A stretch of DNA of 64,000 bases from Oleiagrimonas sp964608595 (GTDB lineage: Bacteria; Pseudomonadota; Gammaproteobacteria; Xanthomonadales; Rhodanobacteraceae): positions 10,567 through 74,566 of the forward strand of contig CAZSOU010000002.1 in assembly GCA_964608595.1 (NCBI GenBank), read 5' to 3'. Positions 53,385-61,164 of the stretch are shown in pieces (position 1 is the first letter of the stretch; the number at the start of each line of letters is the position of its first letter). Both the position numbers and the translations under genes were made by a program. The notes beneath the pieces were generated by a model that saw only the letters and a program-made list of their open reading frames with translations, had not been told where the DNA came from and searched no databases.

Positions 53385-53738
53385 GAGTTGGCCCCGCTTG
53401 TGGACTTGACCACGATGTGGTCGGGGACGCCGGGGTTGAAGTCATCGAAAAACTTGTACTTACCCGGTTTCTGCGGTCCGAGCCGAACATCCACCGTGGT
53501 GCCCGCCGGGGACGACCTTTCCCCGGCCAGGTCGTAGCTTTCAAACTGTCGAAGGCAGCGCGCGGGGGTTCTTGGCTTGGATCTTAGTGCGTCGGTTGGC
53601 CCGTACGGCGAGGGTGGTCGGGGCGAATGCATGATCGTGGATGACCACCTGACGGACCGGTGTAGTGTCGTCCGCCATGACGATACCCACGGGAGCCAAC
53701 AGGACAAGCATCAGAAAAGTCGTGACGATGCACATCAT
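53381..53738 (-). pseudogene. Frameshifted cupredoxin (EfeO/P19-partner type)
   Basis: An exported cupredoxin-like protein. A signal sequence (TTFLMLVLLAPVGIVMA) and N-terminal core (VVIHDHAFAPTTLAVRANRR) start at ATG 53738. After IQAKN the frame is lost; the rest of the domain continues in a second frame (QFESYDLAGERSSPAG; GKYKFFDDFNPGVPDHIVV). The shift lies near 53545-53570. A site matching Fur consensus stands upstream, and the FTR1 gene overlaps its stop. Together they are an iron-uptake pair of the cupredoxin-FTR1 type that has decayed. Confidence 0.75.
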
Positions 53739-53764
53739 GAACCCTGGATAGTTGAACTGACAAC

Positions 53765-53783
53765 GGTAATGATTCTCATGTAG
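53765..53783 (-). promoter_or_regulatory. Fur-like box upstream of the cupredoxin pseudogene
   Basis: GGTAATGATTCTCATGTAG matches the 19-bp Fur consensus at about 12 positions, including the central AATGAT and TCAT, 27 bp upstream of the pseudogene start. It supports an iron-repressed origin for the broken genes. Confidence 0.55.
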
Positions 53784-53841
53784 CTCCGAAAATGCCGCGC
53801 GGCTTTTCCATGCCTGCCGCGTCGATCGACCGCAGGGCAGC

Positions 53842-55293
53842 TCACCAGGCCACGCAGACGTTTTTCGGCTCGGTGAAAAAACGCAGTGCGTCAGTACCGC
53901 CCTCCCGGCCCATGCCCGAATGCTTGACGCCGCCAAACGGTGTGCGCAGGTCGCGCAGCATCCAGCAGTTGACCCACACGATACCGAACTCCAGCCGCGA
54001 TGCGACGCGGTGCGCGCGCGCAGTGTTGCCGCTCCACAGCGAAGCGGCCAGTCCGTAGTCGGTGGCATTGGCGATGGCCACCGCCACATCCTCGCTTTCG
54101 AACGGGATCAAGGTCACCACCGGACCGAAGATCTCTTCGCGATTGGTGGCGCAGTCGGGAGCCAAGCCTTCGATGACGGTCGGTTCGATGAACCAGCCGT
54201 TGGCGCAGCGACCGTCCGGATGCAGGGTGCTGCCTCCGGTCAGCACCCTGCCGCCCTCGTCGCGGGCGCGCTGGATGCAGGCCATCACCTTGTCGAAGTG
54301 CGCCCGGGATACCAGTGCGCCGAGGTCACTGACAGGGTCGTCCGGATCACCCACCCGCAGTGCGCGCACGCGTTGCAGATAACGGATCTTGAAGTCTTCG
54401 TAGATGCTGCGCTCGACAAGCAGCCGCGAACCGCAAAGGCAGATTTCACCCTGGTTGGAAAACCCCGAGCGCACGATGGTATCCATGGCCGTATCGGAAA
54501 GATCGGCATCGGCAAACACCACGGTCGGATTCTTGCCACCCATCTCCAGCGACACTTTCTTGAAGCGTGGTGCGGCGGCTTCGGCAATGGCTTTGCCGGT
54601 GCGGGTGGAGCCGGTGAACGACACCGCCTTGATCATGGCGTGCTCGACGATGGCCTGCCCGACATCCGGGCCGGTGCCATGCACGATGTTCAGCACACCC
54701 GGCGGCAGGCCGGCCTCGATGGCAAGTTCGGACAGCATGAAAGCGGTCACCGGTGTCACTTCCGAGGGCTTGGCGACCACCGTGTTGCCGGTGGCCAGCG
54801 CCGGCGCGATTTTCCAGGTGAACAGATACAGCGGCAGATTCCACGGGCTGATGCAGCCGACCACACCCAGCGGTTGGCGCAGGGTGTAGTTGATCGCGCC
54901 CGATTCCATGGCGTGGGATTCGCTGTCCCAGGTCTGGATGGCGGCCGCGAAATGGCGCAAGTTGGCTACCGCACGCGGAATGTCCACCTTGCGCGCCAGC
55001 GCGCGCGGTTTGCCGTTGTCCCGCGATTCGGCGGCGACAAAATCGTCCATGCGCGATTCAAGCAGGCTGGCCAGCCGGTTGATGACTTGCGCACGCTCGC
55101 CGGCCGCCGTGGCAGCCCAGCCGGAAGCGGCGGCTTGTGCGGCTGTGGCGGCGGCATCGACATCGGCAGCGGTCGACGCCGGGCACCTGGCGAACACCTT
55201 GCCGGTGGCGGGTTCGAAGATGTCGAGGTAGCGACCATCAACCGGCGCGTGCAATTGCCCATTGACGAGGTTGGCGAGAACGAGTTCGGACAT
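53842..55293 (-). CDS. Aldehyde dehydrogenase (2-aminomuconate-/2-hydroxymuconate-semialdehyde type)
   Basis: NAD(P)-dependent aldehyde dehydrogenase, 483 aa. Catalytic Cys in SNQGEICLCGSRLL, Glu in SLEMGGKNPTVVF and cofactor loop FTGSTRTGKAIAEAA are present. Within the family the sequence is closest, as far as I can judge, to enzymes for muconate semialdehydes in aromatic and kynurenine degradation. A RidA-type deaminase 7.5 kb away and the adjacent SDR fit this. ATG 55293. The substrate is an inference. Confidence 0.85.
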   Translation of the reverse strand: MSELVLANLVNGQLHAPVDGRYLDIFEPATGKVFARCPASTAADVDAAATAAQAAASGWAATAAGERAQVINRLASLLESRMDDFVAAESRDNGKPRALARKVDIPRAVANLRHFAAAIQTWDSESHAMESGAINYTLRQPLGVVGCISPWNLPLYLFTWKIAPALATGNTVVAKPSEVTPVTAFMLSELAIEAGLPPGVLNIVHGTGPDVGQAIVEHAMIKAVSFTGSTRTGKAIAEAAAPRFKKVSLEMGGKNPTVVFADADLSDTAMDTIVRSGFSNQGEICLCGSRLLVERSIYEDFKIRYLQRVRALRVGDPDDPVSDLGALVSRAHFDKVMACIQRARDEGGRVLTGGSTLHPDGRCANGWFIEPTVIEGLAPDCATNREEIFGPVVTLIPFESEDVAVAIANATDYGLAASLWSGNTARAHRVASRLEFGIVWVNCWMLRDLRTPFGGVKHSGMGREGGTDALRFFTEPKNVCVAW

Positions 55294-55382
55294 GCGTGCA
55301 AGCTTACCTTGCTTTATGCATCCAGGCTTGCTGTGGCAATCCGCCACCATATCGGTTTATGGCCTGCAAGCGGGAACACCTT

Positions 55383-55453
55383 GTGGGAGGGGCCGGGGGC
55401 CCGATGGAGATTTCATGAACCCGGAACCCATCGGGGCCACCGGCCCCGCCCAC
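55383..55453. repeat. REP-like imperfect inverted repeat
   Basis: Arms starting GTGGGAGGGGCCGG and ending CCGGCCCCGCCCAC are largely complementary (25-27 bp). They flank a spacer with TTTCATGAACCC. Arm ends (GTGGG) and spacer (TCATGAACCC) resemble the array at 45.6-45.9 kb, so both belong to the same repeat type. It lies between the aldehyde dehydrogenase and SDR genes. Confidence 0.65.
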
Positions 55454-55486
55454 AGGGAAAAAGCAGGATTCGGTGCCGCGTGTGGC

Positions 55487-56278
55487 TTACGCCAATGCGC
55501 GGGTGCGGCCTCCGTCCACGGCAATGCTCACGCCATTGACGTAAGCTGCGGCCGGCGTGCACAGAAACGCGATCACGGCGGCTGTTTCCTCGGGTTCGCC
55601 GAAGCGCCCGGCCGGTACGGCGGCCAGCATGCCTGCGGCGACTTCATCTTCGGATTGACCGCTTTTCCCGGATTTGGCCTTGATCAACCCGTGCAAACGG
55701 CTGGTGCGCGTGTAACCCGGCAGCACGTTGTTGACGGTGATGCCGTCGGCGGCGAGCTCGCCGGACAAGGTCTTGGCCCAGCCGGCAACCGCGGCGCGTG
55801 TGGTGTTGGATACGCCGAGTCCGGCGATGGGTTCCTTGACGGAGGTGGAAATCACGTTCACCAGCCGGCCCCAACCGGCTTCGCGCATGCCGGGCAGCAC
55901 GGCTTGCAGCAGTGTCTGACCGGCGACGAGATGCTGGCGCAGGGCGGCGAGATAATCATCCGGCATCGCCGCATGAGCGGGGCCCCCGGTCGGGCCGCCG
56001 GTGTTGTTGACGAGAATGTGGACGGGGTGCAGCGCGGCAAGTTTGCGCACGTCGGCATCGAGCCGCGTGGTGTCGCTCATGTCCACGGCGATGAAGTCGT
56101 GCGACTGTCCGCCCGTGGTCTGCGGCAGGGTGTTGGCGATCGCTTCCAGCTTGTCTGCCGAACGCGACAAGACGGTCACGTTGGCGCCCAGCGTGGCCAG
56201 TTCGATGGCGGCGGCGTGGCCGATGCCTCGGGATGCGCCGCAAACCAGCGCGTGTCGGCCGACAAGATCGAGCTGCAT
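55487..56278 (-). CDS. Short-chain dehydrogenase/reductase
   Basis: NAD(P)-binding SDR of 263 aa. Cofactor motif ALVCGASRGIGHAAA, NNTGG, and an active-site region VISTSVKEPIAGLGVSNTTR in which Ser is present, but the classical YxxxK Tyr is replaced (SNTTR). This altered motif is typical of a subgroup found beside muconate-semialdehyde dehydrogenases, so its activity is uncertain. ATG 56278 has GGAGA upstream; the ORF extends to 56497 without homology. Confidence 0.84.
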   Translation of the reverse strand: MQLDLVGRHALVCGASRGIGHAAAIELATLGANVTVLSRSADKLEAIANTLPQTTGGQSHDFIAVDMSDTTRLDADVRKLAALHPVHILVNNTGGPTGGPAHAAMPDDYLAALRQHLVAGQTLLQAVLPGMREAGWGRLVNVISTSVKEPIAGLGVSNTTRAAVAGWAKTLSGELAADGITVNNVLPGYTRTSRLHGLIKAKSGKSGQSEDEVAAGMLAAVPAGRFGEPEETAAVIAFLCTPAAAYVNGVSIAVDGGRTRALA

Positions 56279-56292
56279 GGCAAGTCTCCGTG

Positions 56293-56610
56293 TCAGTGGG
56301 TCGTGATGCTCAAGGCCAGCGCACCAATCCAGCACGGCCAGGCCACCCACGGAGCATAACGCCAGCATTGGTGCCAGCGGGTCAATTCGTTGTCGTTGAA
56401 CATTTCCGGAATGCGCGTGCGCAGCACGCGCTGCAGGCGTGCCCATGTGTGCAGGTGACGATGCCTCGGGCGATCGTTGGCCGACACGATGTCCCATTGT
56501 TGCGGATAGCGGTGACGCAGGATGCGCGCCACGTGATACTGCGCCACCAGATGCAGCACGAAACCGATCAGGCCGATGATCAGCAGGACGATATACAGAA
56601 TGCCGATCAT
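56293..56610 (-). CDS. Small membrane protein of unknown function
   Basis: A 105-residue protein with an N-terminal helix (MIGILYIVLLIIGLIGFVLH), a central basic His/Arg-rich cytosolic or periplasmic loop and a C-terminal helix (AWPCWIGALALSI). No domain recognised. ATG 56610 overlaps the stop of the MalM-like gene by ATGA, so they are co-transcribed. Confidence 0.68.
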   Translation of the reverse strand: MIGILYIVLLIIGLIGFVLHLVAQYHVARILRHRYPQQWDIVSANDRPRHRHLHTWARLQRVLRTRIPEMFNDNELTRWHQCWRYAPWVAWPCWIGALALSITTH

Positions 56611-57410
56611 GGGGCGAGCGTCTTGGTGCGGTCTTTGCGAGGCGCCGCGGTGAACACCTTGCGCAACGTGTTCAACACGCCGTCGCCCTGATCAGGGTCC
56701 GGCTTGTGGCAGATGGCGTCATTCACGCTCTTGCGGAATTTGTCGGTGAGTTTGCCCACATACACTTCACCATTGGGGCCGTGCGGTATCTGGAAGCTGC
56801 CGCTGGCGGCCATTTGCACGGGTGAGGTGGTTGAAAATGCCGTCGGCGATTGTTCCCAGTAGGTGTTGCTTCGCAACTGATCGCCCGAGGTGTACACGAC
56901 CAGATAGCGTGCCTGCGGGTTCTTGATGGTGAAGTGACCGAAAGCACCGCTGGTCGCCTGCGTCCAGCCCATGTATTCGCAAAGCTGGATGTCCTTGATG
57001 CGCAACGGGCTGAAACCGGCATCCAGTACCACCACGCTGGGCGCGAACAGATAACTGTGATGCAGCCACCGGCCGTTCAATTTGGATTTGAACAGCAACT
57101 CGTAGGGAAAGTCGATGTCGTCGGGCAGTTTGAATGCCAGAAACCAGCTTCGCGAGCCGCCGAAATCGGCGACCGGCAGTTCACGGTTGAAGTGGAAGCG
57201 TTTGGGGTGGTCGGGCAGCGTTGCGCTGAAATCGAATTGAGAAAAATTCGTGCAACAGACGTCGGCCACCGCCAACGCCTCCCGAGCCTGGTTCAGCGAT
57301 GCGGTTTCCTCCGCACCGGGGTGGCCGCTTTTGAGCGGCGAGCTGCCGCAAGCAGCAAGCATCAATACGATGCCGACAAGGCCGAAACGAGGAAAGAGGC
57401 GAGTGAGCAT
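56607..57410 (-). CDS. MalM-like periplasmic lipoprotein
   Basis: Predicted lipoprotein of 267 aa: signal peptide with lipobox LAAC, then a region resembling the maltose-operon protein MalM. Segments typical of MalM are present: FDFSATLPDHPKRFHFNREL, SRSWFLAFKLPDD and LYVVYTSGDQL-type core (ARYLVVYTSGDQLRSN). No maltose genes are nearby, so a role in maltose uptake should not be assumed. ATG 57410; a TTG start 66 bp upstream is less likely. Confidence 0.76.
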   Translation of the reverse strand: MLTRLFPRFGLVGIVLMLAACGSSPLKSGHPGAEETASLNQAREALAVADVCCTNFSQFDFSATLPDHPKRFHFNRELPVADFGGSRSWFLAFKLPDDIDFPYELLFKSKLNGRWLHHSYLFAPSVVVLDAGFSPLRIKDIQLCEYMGWTQATSGAFGHFTIKNPQARYLVVYTSGDQLRSNTYWEQSPTAFSTTSPVQMAASGSFQIPHGPNGEVYVGKLTDKFRKSVNDAICHKPDPDQGDGVLNTLRKVFTAAPRKDRTKTLAP

Positions 57411-57491
57411 GGCGGGGACAATGGGAGCGGGACGGATGATTTTCAAACCGGGCGGGCGCGTGCGCCCCGCCGGCAAGCCGTCCCTGGAGGG

Positions 57492-58904
57492 TCAGAATTC
57501 GGCGCTGCCGGCGACGCGCGGATAGGGGATGGCGTCGCGGATGTTGGCCAAACCGCACACATAGCACAGCAGTCTTTCAAAGCCAAGGCCGAAGCCGGCA
57601 TGCGGCACCGTGCCGTAACGCCGCAAATCGCGGTACCAGCCGTAGCTCGCGGGGTCGATGTCGAATTGCCGCATGCGTTCGTCGAGCACGTCCAGACGCT
57701 CCTCGCGCTCGCTGCCGCCAATGATTTCACCGATACCGGGGGCCAGCACGTCCATGGCGCCGACGGTTTTGCCGTCATCGTTCATGCGCATGTAGAACGC
57801 CTTGATTTCGGCCGGGTAGTTCATGACCACGACCGGGCGTCCGACGTGTTCTTCGGCCAGATAGCGTTCATGCTCGGTTTGCAGGTCCACACCCCATGCC
57901 ACGGGGTATTCGAACTTCTTGCCGGATTTTTGCAGGATGTCGATGGCATCGGTGTAGTCGATGCGTTCGAACGGCGCCCGGATGAACTTCTCCAACCGCT
58001 CGACAGCGGTCGGCTCCACGCGCTGGGCAAAAAATGCCATGTCGTCGGCGCGCTCGTCCAGCACGGCCTGGAAGACGGCTTTCAGGAAACGCTCGGCGCA
58101 GTCGGCATTGTCGGACAGGTCGGCGAAGGCGATTTCCGGCTCGCACATCCAGAATTCGGCCAGATGCCGCGCGGTATTGGAATTTTCGGCGCGAAACGTG
58201 GGGCCGAACGTGTACACCTTGCTCATGGCCAGGCAATACGCTTCGACGTTGAGCTGCCCGGACACGGTGAGAAAGGCCTCGCGGCCGAAAAAGTCCTTGC
58301 GAAAGTCGACCTTGCCGTCATCGGTGCGCGGCAGATTGGCCAGGTCCAGCGTCGACAGACGGAACATGTCGCCCGCGCCTTCGGCGTCGGAGGTGGTGAT
58401 GACGGGGGTGTTGACCCAGAAAAAGCCCTCGTCGCCCAAGTGGCGGTGAATGGCCGTCATCAAGGTGTGACGCACGCGGGTGACCGCGCCAATGACGTTG
58501 GTGCGCGGGCGCAGGTGCGCCACTTCGCGCAGAAACTCCATGGAATGGCGTTTGGGCTGGATCGGGTAGGTTTCGGGGTCTTCGACCCCGCCGATCAACT
58601 CGATCTCCGTGGCCTGGATTTCGAAGCCCTGGCCCTTGCCCTGCGACGCCACGAGCTTGCCCGTGGCGACGACGGCGGCGCCGCTGGTGAGGTGTTTCAC
58701 CACGCTCTCGTAATTGGCAAGATCCGCGCCGGCCACCACCTGGATGGAAGCGAAACAGGAGCCGTCGCTCACGTTCACGAACGAAAGCCCGGCCTTGGAA
58801 TCGCGCCGGGTACGCACCCAGCCCTTGATCGTGACTTCGCTGTCGGCACGGTCGCCGGCAACGGCCTGCCGCACGCTGAGTAGAGTCGGGCTGACCAACG
58901 TCAT
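57492..58904 (-). CDS. asnS: Asparaginyl-tRNA synthetase
   Basis: Class IIb aminoacyl-tRNA synthetase attaching Asn to tRNA-Asn, 470 aa. N-terminal OB-fold (EVTIKGWVRTRRDSKAGLSF) and class II motif 2 (FRAENSNTARHLAEFWMCEP) are clear. The C-terminal motif 3 is GFGLGFERLLCYVCGLANIR. Length equals E. coli AsnRS (466 aa). ATG 58904. Confidence 0.97.
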   Translation of the reverse strand: MTLVSPTLLSVRQAVAGDRADSEVTIKGWVRTRRDSKAGLSFVNVSDGSCFASIQVVAGADLANYESVVKHLTSGAAVVATGKLVASQGKGQGFEIQATEIELIGGVEDPETYPIQPKRHSMEFLREVAHLRPRTNVIGAVTRVRHTLMTAIHRHLGDEGFFWVNTPVITTSDAEGAGDMFRLSTLDLANLPRTDDGKVDFRKDFFGREAFLTVSGQLNVEAYCLAMSKVYTFGPTFRAENSNTARHLAEFWMCEPEIAFADLSDNADCAERFLKAVFQAVLDERADDMAFFAQRVEPTAVERLEKFIRAPFERIDYTDAIDILQKSGKKFEYPVAWGVDLQTEHERYLAEEHVGRPVVVMNYPAEIKAFYMRMNDDGKTVGAMDVLAPGIGEIIGGSEREERLDVLDERMRQFDIDPASYGWYRDLRRYGTVPHAGFGLGFERLLCYVCGLANIRDAIPYPRVAGSAEF

Positions 58905-58957
58905 GGATTGAAACTCCGAAAAAAAGCGCCGATATCATGGCGTGTGAAAAACAGACC

Positions 58958-58987
58958 GCAGGAGCGCATCTCATGCGCGATCGCCGT
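58958..58987 (+). repeat. Dispersed palindromic repeat, copy 5
   Basis: GCAGGAGCGCATCTCATGCG then CGATCGCCGT, the same repeat, in the gap between asnS and iscA. Confidence 0.68.
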
Positions 58988-59139
58988 ACGGCAGTGTCAT
59001 CGCGCGCGAAATTGCATCCCGAACATGCAAGCCAGGCGACACGGTACGGGCGCCGCCCGTGCACAAGCCCGGCTGAACGGGAAATGATAACCGATGACGG
59101 CATTGGCCGAGCCGTCCGCACACGTACTATCATGAACTC

Positions 59140-59466
59140 ATGAGCATTCAGATCACATCCGCCGCCCACCAGCGCATGCGCGAGTTTCTCGATCGCAGCC
59201 CCGCTGCTGCCGGTGTCCGCTTCGGCGTGCGCCGCACGGGATGCTCGGGTTTTGCCTACGTCGTCGAGTTGGCCGACGAAACGGCCGCGGCCGATACCAC
59301 GGTCACGGTCGATGGCATTCCGCTGGTCGTCGACGCCAAAAGCCTGCCGATGGTCGATGGCACTGTCATCGATTTCCAGCGCCAGGGTCTCAATTCGGCG
59401 TTCGTGTTCCGCAACCCCAACGCCACGGGCGAATGCGGTTGCGGCGAGAGCTTTTCGGTGAGCTGA
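59140..59466 (+). CDS. iscA: Iron-sulfur cluster assembly protein IscA
   Basis: A-type carrier protein for Fe-S cluster assembly, 108 aa. The three conserved cysteines are Cys35 (RRTGCSGFAY), Cys99 and Cys101 (GECGCGESFSV). The overall length and C-terminus match IscA rather than ErpA. It stands alone, without iscS-iscU-hscBA. ATG 59140. Confidence 0.9.
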   Translation: MSIQITSAAHQRMREFLDRSPAAAGVRFGVRRTGCSGFAYVVELADETAAADTTVTVDGIPLVVDAKSLPMVDGTVIDFQRQGLNSAFVFRNPNATGECGCGESFSVS

Positions 59467-59502
59467 TCCGGCGCCGGGCCCGAATTCCGGCCCATCAACA
59501 AC

Positions 59503-59532
59503 TTGCGCCACTTTCGGCGCGGCAGCTATAAT
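59503..59532 (+). promoter_or_regulatory. Sigma-70 promoter of rpsF-rpsR
   Basis: TTGCGC (59503-59508) and TATAAT (59527-59532) with an 18-bp spacer, 107 bp before the rpsF ATG. It would start transcription near 59540, just before the leader hairpins. Confidence 0.7.
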
Positions 59533-59567
59533 TCCGCTCTTGTCCGCATCAATGGCGGGCAGACCTT

Positions 59568-59617
59568 GCCTCACCGCGCGTTGCGGGAGGCTGCCATCCC
59601 CGGCGCGTCGCCAGGGG
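59568..59617 (+). promoter_or_regulatory. Candidate S6:S18 ribosomal-protein leader
   Basis: Two hairpins lie in the rpsF 5' leader. The first (59568-59591) pairs GCCTC with GAGGC, has an asymmetric internal loop containing ACCG, and an inner CGC-GTT-GCG stem. The second (59598-59617) is CCCCGGCG-CGT-CGCC-A-GGGG. S6:S18 leaders are known for an ACCG/CCG-containing internal loop that mimics the 16S rRNA site, allowing feedback repression by S6-S18. The match is by structure and context, not computed. Confidence 0.5.
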
Positions 59618-59638
59618 AGACACCCATGAGGAAACAAC

Positions 59639-60061
59639 ATGCGTCATTACGAAATCGTGTTTCTGGTCCACCCGGACCAGAGCGAGCAGGTGCCGGCCAT
59701 GGTCGATCGCTACAAGGCGGTCATCGAAGGCGGCAACGGCAAGATCCATCGTCAGGAAGACTGGGGCCGCCGTCAGCTGGCCTATCCCATCAACAACATG
59801 GCCAAGGCCCACTACGTGCTCATGAACATCGAGTGCGATCAGGCCGTGCTGGACGAGTTGGAATCGGGCTTCCGTTTCAACGATGCCGTGCTGCGTCATC
59901 TGGTCATCAAGCGTCCCGGCGCCGACACCGAGCAGTCGCCGATCCTCAAGAGCAAGGAGAAGGACGACGCCAAGGCATCCGCGCGTCGACCGGAGCGTTC
60001 CGACGATTCGTCCGGCAACAAGGACGATGACAGCGACGACAACGACAACGACAACGACTGA
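59639..60061 (+). CDS. rpsF: 30S ribosomal protein S6
   Basis: Binds 16S rRNA with S18. The core MRHYEIVFLVHPDQSEQVPA is typical. After about residue 100 it carries an unstructured tail that ends in an Asp/Asn run (DDDSDDNDNDND). E. coli S6 has a Glu-rich tail extended by RimK; here the tail is Asp/Asn-rich. ATG 59639 follows GAGGAAACA. It is first in rpsF-rpsR. Confidence 0.97.
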   Translation: MRHYEIVFLVHPDQSEQVPAMVDRYKAVIEGGNGKIHRQEDWGRRQLAYPINNMAKAHYVLMNIECDQAVLDELESGFRFNDAVLRHLVIKRPGADTEQSPILKSKEKDDAKASARRPERSDDSSGNKDDDSDDNDNDND

Positions 60062-60075
60062 TCCAGGAGCACGCC

Positions 60076-60306
60076 ATGTCCAAGTTTTTCCGCCGCCGCA
60101 AGTATTGCCGCTTCACGGCCGAAGGCGTGAAGGAGATCGATTACAAGGATCTCAACACCCTGCGCCAGTACATCACCGAAACCGGCAAGATCGTGCCCAG
60201 CCGCATCACCGGCACCAAGGCCCGTTACCAGCGTCAGTTGTCGACCGCCGTCAAGCGCGCGCGCTTCCTGGCACTGCTGCCGTACACCGACAATCACGAC
60301 GTGTGA
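60076..60306 (+). CDS. rpsR: 30S ribosomal protein S18
   Basis: Basic 76-aa ribosomal protein (MSKFFRRRKYCRFTAEGVKE). Partner of S6 in the 30S platform. It starts 14 bp after rpsF with AGGAG upstream, and is followed by 142 bp before rplI. Confidence 0.97.
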   Translation: MSKFFRRRKYCRFTAEGVKEIDYKDLNTLRQYITETGKIVPSRITGTKARYQRQLSTAVKRARFLALLPYTDNHDV

Positions 60307-60448
60307 TTGTTTGACGGGAGCCGGGAATCGGGGGCGGCTTGTCTTGCGACAACTGTTCGCCCGATTCCCGACCTTCCGTTCCCGAAAATCGGACAACCGT
60401 CCAGGCTGCGTCGGGCCGCGCCGGCGCTAACGAATCGAGAGCATTCCC

Positions 60449-60895
60449 ATGGAACTCATCCTGTTGGAAAAAGTGATCAACCTCGGCAACCTTGGTGACA
60501 AGGTCAACGTCAAGCCGGGTTACGGTCGCAACTACCTGTTGCCGCAGGGCAAGGCCGCGCCGGCCACGCCCGCCAATCTGGCCGAATTTGAACAGCGTCG
60601 TGCCGAGTACGAAGCCAAGGCCAAGGATCTTCTGTCCGCCGCCGAAGCACGCAAAGCCAAGCTGGAAGGCGCCGAGGCGCGTATCAGTGTCAACGCCAGC
60701 CCCGAAGGCAAGTTGTACGGTTCGGTCGGCCCGCGCGAAATCGTCATCGCACTGGCCGAGATGGGTCACGAAGTCGAGAAGGGCGAAGTGATCCAGGGCG
60801 AAGGCCCGATCCACGTCACCGGCGAATACGACGTGCAGCTCGTGTTGCATGCCGACGTGTCCACGAACATCAAGGTGATCGTGGTTGGCGAGTGA
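60449..60895 (+). CDS. rplI: 50S ribosomal protein L9
   Basis: 148 aa with the canonical N-terminal domain (MELILLEKVINLGNLGDKVN; VKPGYGRNYLLPQGKA) joined by a long helix to a C-terminal domain. The operon rpsF-rpsR-rplI matches that of most proteobacteria, with no priB. A strong terminator follows. Confidence 0.97.
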   Translation: MELILLEKVINLGNLGDKVNVKPGYGRNYLLPQGKAAPATPANLAEFEQRRAEYEAKAKDLLSAAEARKAKLEGAEARISVNASPEGKLYGSVGPREIVIALAEMGHEVEKGEVIQGEGPIHVTGEYDVQLVLHADVSTNIKVIVVGE

Positions 60896-60922
60896 TTCGT
60901 CGAGTCGCTGAATCATCGGTTG

Positions 60923-60950
60923 AAAAAGGGCGCCCGCCGGCGCCCTTTTT
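60923..60950 (+). terminator. Intrinsic terminator of the rpsF-rplI operon
   Basis: A perfect 12-bp stem (AAAAAGGGCGCC with GGCGCCCTTTTT), loop CGCC, ending in five T. It separates the ribosomal genes from dnaB. Confidence 0.9.
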
Positions 60951-61057
60951 CATGTTCGGGACAGGGGATTCCCGGAGCTCGGCATCGGCCGGCGCCGTCG
61001 CGCGCGAAGTGTGCGCCGACAGGGAAGGTATGGCTCCGTCGCCGCCACTCTCGCTTG

Positions 61058-61087
61058 TTATCCACCGATGTCCACAACTTTTCCACA
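61058..61087 (+). promoter_or_regulatory. Cluster of DnaA-box-like sites upstream of dnaB
   Basis: Three 9-mers close to the consensus TTATCCACA: TTATCCACC (61058-61066), TGTCCACAA (61069-61077) and TTTTCCACA (61079-61087), 10-11 bp apart in the same direction. A fourth, weaker TTATCCGAG lies at about 61146. They are placed to control dnaB transcription by DnaA. Confidence 0.5.
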
Positions 61088-61164
61088 GCGAACACACAGA
61101 CTTGTTGTATCGGCATATGAGACGCCACTGCGTATGATGGGGACAGTTATCCGAGGGGTGATGC

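Noticed and set aside
61030..61164. Chromosomal replication origin
   Set aside because: DnaA-box-like sites are present, but there is no AT-rich unwinding region and no dnaA-dnaN or similar context.
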